The notes under the pieces were generated by a model. It was given only the letters and a program-made list of their open reading frames with translations, searched no databases and was not told the DNA's origin. 37,190 nt of DNA from an uncultured Pelagibacteraceae bacterium (GTDB lineage: Bacteria > Pseudomonadota > Alphaproteobacteria > Pelagibacterales > Pelagibacteraceae): positions 1 to 37,190 of the forward strand of contig CACIQS010000007.1 in assembly GCA_902588855.1 (NCBI GenBank), in the 5' to 3' direction. This document shows, one piece after another, positions 31,948-37,190 of this stretch (positions within the stretch are counted from its first letter, which is position 1; the number at the start of each line of letters is the position of its first letter). The position numbers and the translations under genes are program-made.

Positions 31948-32598
31948 ATGGGCTCAGACCTAAAAATTAGCAACAAAATTCAAGAGTACATTTTAAAGAA
32001 TGGACTAGATCTTCATCCAGTTCAAAAAGAAATTATTTCTTATAATGAGTTTCTGGGAGATATTAAAAGGATGCAAATATCTATCTCACAATCTCAATTT
32101 TTACACTTAATAGTAAAAACATCTAATGTTAGAAAAATACTAGAGATTGGAACTTTTACTGGCTTAAGTGCTTTGTCAATGTCTCTTGCTTTACCAGAAG
32201 ATGGTAGAATTATTGCTTTGGACAAAAATCAAGAAACTAACGAAATTGCTATAAAATTTTTTGAAAAAGCAAAACAAGGTCATAAAATTAAAACAATAAT
32301 TAAACCTGCTTTAGAAAGTTTGAGCGAAATAAAAGAAAATGATTTTGATTTAATTTTTATTGATGCTGATAAGAAAAATTATAAAGAATATTATGAAAAA
32401 TCTTTAATATTATTAAAGAAAAATGGCTTAGTGATAATTGATAATGTTCTATGGTATGGTCAAGTTGTCGATGAAAATAGTGATGATAAAATCACTTTAA
32501 CTATTAAAGATTTTAATAATTATGTTTCTAAAGATAAAAGAGTTGAAAAAATTATAGTTCCATTAGGTGATGGTATGACTGTTTGTAGAAAATTATAA
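31948..32598 (+). CDS. O-methyltransferase family 3 (caffeoyl-CoA OMT-like)
   Basis: KILEIGTFTGLSALSMSLALPEDGRIIALDKNQETNEIA, FDLIFIDADKKNYKEYYEKSL, GLVIIDNVLWYGQVVD. Confidence 0.93.
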   Translation: MGSDLKISNKIQEYILKNGLDLHPVQKEIISYNEFLGDIKRMQISISQSQFLHLIVKTSNVRKILEIGTFTGLSALSMSLALPEDGRIIALDKNQETNEIAIKFFEKAKQGHKIKTIIKPALESLSEIKENDFDLIFIDADKKNYKEYYEKSLILLKKNGLVIIDNVLWYGQVVDENSDDKITLTIKDFNNYVSKDKRVEKIIVPLGDGMTVCRKL

Positions 32599-33503
32599 TG
32601 TTTGATGTTTTTGGATTTTATAAGTTTATTAAAATTTCTTATTTAAAGAAAAATCAAAAAATACTTCAAAATCAATTATTAAATAAAAACATACGTGGAA
32701 CAATTATCATTTCCAATGAAGGGTTAAATGGAACAATTTCTGGAAAGAATAAAGATATTAAACTGATCAAGGATTATTTACACAAATTATTTAAATTTAC
32801 AAAATTTGATAGTATTAATAATTCAAAAAGCACTTTTCAACCGTTTCATAAACCAAAGGTAAAAATTAAAGAAGAAGTGGTTCCAATGAATTTAAGTTTA
32901 AAAAAGAGAATTAAAAAAAAAGATAGTCATGTTAATCCTCAAAAGTGGAACTCATTAATTAAAGATAAAAAAACAGTATTAATTGATGTGAGAAAACCTT
33001 TTGAATATAAAGTTGGAACTTTTAAAGGTTCAATTAATCCAGATGTAGATAATTTTCGAGATTTTCCAAAATATCTTAAAAAATTAAAAAAAAATCAACC
33101 TATTGCTATGTTTTGTACTGGAGGTATTAGGTGTGAAAAAGCGTCAGTCTTTTTGGAAAATAAAGGCTACAATAATGTCTACCAATTAAAGGGTGGTATT
33201 TTAAACTATTTAAAAAAAACAGACCCAAAAAAAAGTTTATGGAAAGGTGAGTGCTTCGTCTTTGACAACAGAATTAGTTTAAAGCATGGTTTGAAAATAG
33301 GTTCTTACTCAATGTGTAGTGGTTGTAGAAAACCTATTTCTTTAAAAGATAAAAAATCTAAAAAATATGAAGAAGGAGTTTCTTGTCCAAATTGTCACGA
33401 TAATTTAACAAATGATCAAAAATCGAGATTTAGAATGAGACAAAAACAAATTAACCTTGCCAAAAAAACTGGAAAAAGTCATATCTTTCAAAAAGAATAT
33501 TAA
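32598..33503 (+). CDS. trhO: rhodanese-domain tRNA uridine(34) hydroxylase (TrhO/YceA family)
   Basis: RGTIIISNEGLNGTISG, VLIDVRKPFEYKVGTFKGSINP, PIAMFCTGGIRCEKASVFLENKGYNNVYQLKGGILNYL, CSGCRKP...CPNC. Confidence 0.93.
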   Translation: MFDVFGFYKFIKISYLKKNQKILQNQLLNKNIRGTIIISNEGLNGTISGKNKDIKLIKDYLHKLFKFTKFDSINNSKSTFQPFHKPKVKIKEEVVPMNLSLKKRIKKKDSHVNPQKWNSLIKDKKTVLIDVRKPFEYKVGTFKGSINPDVDNFRDFPKYLKKLKKNQPIAMFCTGGIRCEKASVFLENKGYNNVYQLKGGILNYLKKTDPKKSLWKGECFVFDNRISLKHGLKIGSYSMCSGCRKPISLKDKKSKKYEEGVSCPNCHDNLTNDQKSRFRMRQKQINLAKKTGKSHIFQKEY

Positions 33504-33523
33504 AATATTTTTAGTTTAAAGAA

Positions 33524-34861
33524 ATGAATTTATTAAAAGATGAAGTCTCTCAACTTATAAAAAAACTTGCAATACCAGCAAGTGTTGGAACATTATTTCA
33601 AACATTATACACTTTAGTTGATACTTTTTATGCTGGGAAAATTTCGCCTGAAGCTTTATCTGCTTTAAGTAAATCCTTTCCAATCTACTTTCTAATTATT
33701 GCTACATCTATTGGTGTCACTGTTGCGGGCACTTCATTAATTGGAAGTAGTATTGGGGAAAAAAACGAAAAAAATGTATTAGGTTATTTTACAAATATCA
33801 TTCTTTATTCAGTAATAATTTCAATAATTGTATCAGTAATAGGATTTAGTTTCTCTGAAAAATTATTTTTAACCATGAATTCATCAAGAGAGGTAATTAC
33901 TCTTGGCCTTGAGTATACTAATGTAATATTTTATGGAACTATTCTCTTTATTCTAGTTGTTGCTTTAAACTCATTTCTTCATGCTGAGGGAGATACAGTT
34001 ACATATAGAAATGCTCTTATATTATCTTTTTTTTTAAACATTTTATTAAATCCAATATTTATATTTGGATTTTTATTTATCCCAGCTTTTGGTGTTGCGG
34101 GCATAGGTTATGCAACTTTGATTGCACAATTCATTTCTCTAATAATCGTTGTAATTAAATTGTTAAAAAATAAACGTATTAAAGAGATCACTTTTCAAAA
34201 TTTTAAGATCAAATTCTTCTACATTAAGAATATTTTCTTCCAATCAATGCCAATTACAATAGCTATTCTTGGTTACTCAATTGCTGCAACAATTGTATTT
34301 ACTTATGTTGCATTTACAGGAGAATACGCTGTAGCAGGTTATGGAGCAGCAACAAGGATAGAACAGGTTGTCTTGTTGCCTGTATTGGGGATCAATACAG
34401 CAATAATATCAATTATTGCACAGAATATAGGTGCGAAATATTATGATAGAGTAAAACAATCTTATTTTACATCAGTAAAATACGGCTTGGTAATAATGTT
34501 AGCGTCTGGAGTTTTAGTATTTGTAACTGCAGATCTAATGCCAAAATTTTTCTCATCTAATGCTGAAGTTATTGAATATGGGTCAATGTATTTAAAAATT
34601 TCTGCATTTATCTTACCAGCATACCCAATTTTTTTTCTATCAAATGGTTTTTTTATGGCTTTAAAAAAATCTGAGAAAGCAATGATTAACAATATATTAA
34701 GGAACGTTTTGGTTCCATTTTTATCTTATTATGTAGCACGTTCTATTGATGCAGACTTTAAAACTTTCTTTTATATCTGGGCAATATTGCAATGGTTAAT
34801 ATCAATCTTACTATTCTTTTATGTTAAATATTATATTAACAATAAATTAACTACTGGTTAA
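33524..34861 (+). CDS. MATE family efflux transporter
   Basis: 445 aa polytopic; LAIPASVGTLFQTLYTLVDTFYAGKISPEALSALS...GYGAATRIEQVVLLPVLGINTAIISIIAQNIGAK. Confidence 0.93.
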   Translation: MNLLKDEVSQLIKKLAIPASVGTLFQTLYTLVDTFYAGKISPEALSALSKSFPIYFLIIATSIGVTVAGTSLIGSSIGEKNEKNVLGYFTNIILYSVIISIIVSVIGFSFSEKLFLTMNSSREVITLGLEYTNVIFYGTILFILVVALNSFLHAEGDTVTYRNALILSFFLNILLNPIFIFGFLFIPAFGVAGIGYATLIAQFISLIIVVIKLLKNKRIKEITFQNFKIKFFYIKNIFFQSMPITIAILGYSIAATIVFTYVAFTGEYAVAGYGAATRIEQVVLLPVLGINTAIISIIAQNIGAKYYDRVKQSYFTSVKYGLVIMLASGVLVFVTADLMPKFFSSNAEVIEYGSMYLKISAFILPAYPIFFLSNGFFMALKKSEKAMINNILRNVLVPFLSYYVARSIDADFKTFFYIWAILQWLISILLFFYVKYYINNKLTTG

Positions 34862-35388
34862 TGTTTTATACAAAAAAGAAATTGATAATTTTGATAATTA
34901 TTTCATCTATATTTTTTATACTTACATATAACGATGTAAGATCTGAAAATATAAATAAAATATCAGGTTTTGCTAAAGTTGTTGATGGAGATACAATTAA
35001 GATCAATTCAAAAAAAATTAGATTATACGGTATTGATGCACCTGAAAAAAAACAAAAATGTAAAAAAACTTATTTAACAATATCTTTTATGTCTTTTACT
35101 AAAGATTATATGTGTGGAGAATTATCTACTCAAAAGTTAATTAAAAAGATTAATAAACAAAAATTAAATTGTAATATTTTGGATGTTGATAGGTATAAAA
35201 GATTAATAGGCGAGTGTTTTAAAAGAAATACAAATTTAAATTCTTGGATGGTTTCAAATGGTTATGCAGTCGCATATAGAAGGTATTCTAAAAAATATGT
35301 TTCTGATGAAATTAATGCAAAAAAAAATAAATTAGGTATTTGGCAAGGTAAATTTGAAATGCCGTGGGATTATCGGCGTAAAAATTAA
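34861..35388 (+). CDS. staphylococcal nuclease-like (thermonuclease family) protein with N-terminal hydrophobic segment
   Basis: KKLIILIIISSIFFILTYNDV signal/TM; FAKVVDGDTIKINSKKIRLYGIDAPEKKQ, DRYKRLIGECF, LNSWMVSNGYAVAYRRYSKKYVSDEINAKKNKLGIW. Confidence 0.9.
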   Translation: MFYTKKKLIILIIISSIFFILTYNDVRSENINKISGFAKVVDGDTIKINSKKIRLYGIDAPEKKQKCKKTYLTISFMSFTKDYMCGELSTQKLIKKINKQKLNCNILDVDRYKRLIGECFKRNTNLNSWMVSNGYAVAYRRYSKKYVSDEINAKKNKLGIWQGKFEMPWDYRRKN

Positions 35389-35391
35389 TCT

Positions 35392-35955
35392 TTATAATCT
35401 TGAGGAACTATCTTCCATCCATTCCCAAAGGTGTTTAGCAAATGATCTTCTAACAAATAAATTAACATAATCTTTGTCTTTATTGTGAATAATAACGTCT
35501 ATATGATTTAGCAAAGTTTGAGTTGTTGACCCTTTTTTTTCACGAAATAAGTTAAAATTAAAAGGACATCCTGAAGAAAAAAGTTCATATATTTTATCAC
35601 CTTTTATCTCTAATTGAACAAATTGGTCAGTTACATCGGTTACTGCTCCTAATGATGTTTTTGAAATATTGTTAAATAATATATCATTTAATTGGTATAT
35701 ATTGGTTTCTTTGCTAGTAGTCTCATTTGATACAATCATCCATTCATCTGGACTTAACCATATCGCAGTAAGTTTATCACTAGATGAAGATGTATTTGCT
35801 TCTGTTGGCAAAATCATATTTAAAGTTTTTCCAACATTTGTAAAAAATTCTCTTGTTTTACCTCTTAAATTTAATTTCATTATTGGTGCAATTTCTTTTA
35901 TGGAAACACCGTTGTTATTAATTTCACTATTTGTTACTTGATTATAATTAAGCAT
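35392..35955 (-). CDS. soxG: sarcosine oxidase gamma subunit family protein
   Basis: 187 aa; LTAIWLSPDEWMIVS..., TDVTDQFVQLEIKGDKIYELFSSGCPFNF, directly downstream of soxA. Confidence 0.9.
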   Translation of the reverse strand: MLNYNQVTNSEINNNGVSIKEIAPIMKLNLRGKTREFFTNVGKTLNMILPTEANTSSSSDKLTAIWLSPDEWMIVSNETTSKETNIYQLNDILFNNISKTSLGAVTDVTDQFVQLEIKGDKIYELFSSGCPFNFNLFREKKGSTTQTLLNHIDVIIHNKDKDYVNLFVRRSFAKHLWEWMEDSSSRL

Positions 35956-37190
35956 TTAATCTTTCATTAGTTTGATCAAAAAATACTGGATTTGAAACAG
36001 TTACATTAATTGTTTTATCTTCCATAGGGATAAATAGTTTTTTACCCATCATATCTTTCCCACCTCTGACAACAGCTAGGGCTATAGATTTATTTAAATT
36101 TGGACTAAAGTAACTTGATGTAACATGACCAAGCATTTCAACAGGTTTTTTTTCTAGTTCAGAAACAATTTGCGCTCCTTCTTCTAATACAACCTTAGGG
36201 TCATCTGTTAATAATCCAACCAATTGTTTCCTGTCTTCTCTTATAGTATCTGATCTGTAAAGAGATCTTTTGCCAATAAAATCATATTTCTTTTTACTAA
36301 CAATCCAATCCATCTGTAAATCTATTGGTGTCATTGTTCCATCTGTATCTTGGCCAACAATAATAAAACCTTTTTCAGCTCTCAGTAAGTGCATCGTTTC
36401 TGTACCATAAGGAGTAATATTAAATTCTTTACCAGCCTCTATACATTTTGCCCATAGATCTTTTCCATAACTTGCTTGCACATTAATTTCAAAACTTTGC
36501 TCACCTGTAAAACTTATTCTCATAATTCTGCAAACAATACTTCCGATTTTTGCTTCTTTAAAAGACATGTGTGGAAAATTTTCATCAGACAAATCTAAAT
36601 CAGGAATAATTTTTTTAAGAATTTTTTTGCTATTAGGGCCACACAAACTTGCTGTAGCAAATTGATCTGTAACTGAAGTTAAATATACATCTAATTCTGG
36701 CCATTCAGTTTGAAGGTAATCCTCTAATTTTCCAAGAACATTTGCTGCCCCACCAGTTGTTGTTGTCATTAGATAGTGATTTTCACCTAATCTTGTAGTA
36801 ACACCATCGTCATATACCATACCATCTTCATTTAACATTAAACCATATCTACATTTGCCAATGCCAAGTTTTGACCATGCATTTGTATAAACTCTATTTA
36901 AAAACTCTGAGGCATCACTTCCTTGTATATCAATCTTACCAAGTGTGGACGCATCCATTATTCCTGAACTTTCTCTTGCGGCTTTGCTTTCTCTTTGAAC
37001 TGCTTGGTGCATAGTTTCGCCATTGATAGGGTAGTACCAAGCTCTTTTCCATTGACCAACATTTTCAAATTCTGCTTTTTGTTCAACATGCCAATCATTC
37101 ATAGGTGTTCTTCTAAAAATATCAAAAAATTTACCAACATTACGTCCTACAATTGTTCCAAATGTTAAAGGAGTATAAGGAGGTCTAAAA
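35948..37190 (-). CDS. soxA: sarcosine oxidase alpha subunit, C-terminal portion (gene continues beyond right edge)
   Basis: Frame is open past the listed Met to the window end (FRPPYTPLTFGTIVGRNVGKFFDIFRRTPMNDWHVEQKAEFENVGQWKRAWYYP); GcvT-like folate-binding domain ESSGIMDASTLGKIDIQGSDASEFLNRVY. Confidence 0.95.
   Translation of the reverse strand, partial: FRPPYTPLTFGTIVGRNVGKFFDIFRRTPMNDWHVEQKAEFENVGQWKRAWYYPINGETMHQAVQRESKAARESSGIMDASTLGKIDIQGSDASEFLNRVYTNAWSKLGIGKCRYGLMLNEDGMVYDDGVTTRLGENHYLMTTTTGGAANVLGKLEDYLQTEWPELDVYLTSVTDQFATASLCGPNSKKILKKIIPDLDLSDENFPHMSFKEAKIGSIVCRIMRISFTGEQSFEINVQASYGKDLWAKCIEAGKEFNITPYGTETMHLLRAEKGFIIVGQDTDGTMTPIDLQMDWIVSKKKYDFIGKRSLYRSDTIREDRKQLVGLLTDDPKVVLEEGAQIVSELEKKPVEMLGHVTSSYFSPNLNKSIALAVVRGGKDMMGKKLFIPMEDKTINVTVSNPVFFDQTNERLNA

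Noticed and set aside
33524-35388. MATE transporter plus secreted SNase-like nuclease as a defence or mobile island
   Set aside because: No integrase, tRNA junction, direct repeats or visible compositional change; both are common housekeeping-type genes packed like their neighbours.

Overview
The window is an AT-rich, very densely packed bacterial chromosome segment. Gene order and protein sequences suggest a SAR11/Pelagibacter-like alphaproteobacterium; this is inferred from synteny and protein character, as no search was run. It opens with the 3' end of rpoC, followed by a continuous str-S10-spc-alpha ribosomal protein superoperon: rpsL, rpsG, fusA, rpsJ, rplC, rplD, rplW, rplB, rpsS, rplV, rpsC, rplP, rpmC, rpsQ, rplN, rplX, rplE, rpsN, rpsH, rplF, rplR, rpsE, rplO, secY, adk, rpsM, rpsK, rpoA, rplQ. 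Housekeeping genes follow: an RluC/D pseudouridine synthase, lipB, mgtE, panC, galU, ugd, a RidA-family gene, topA, plsY, a pyrC-like gene, pyrB, ruvX, gatC/A/B, an O-methyltransferase, trhO, a MATE transporter, an SNase-like nuclease, soxG and soxA (soxA runs off the right edge). I see no rRNA, tRNA, CRISPR, IS element or phage gene, and no convincing novel multi-gene system. The points most worth a second look are: a single-A indel that breaks the essential rpsG; a structured rpoC-rpsL leader with competing pairings; a dihydroorotase paralog that has lost three of its four metal-binding histidines and sits next to pyrB; an inverted repeat in the gatC/ruvX divergent promoter region; genes missing from expected positions (tuf, rpmD, dprA); and repeated TAATG stop/start coupling and touching or overlapping convergent gene ends.
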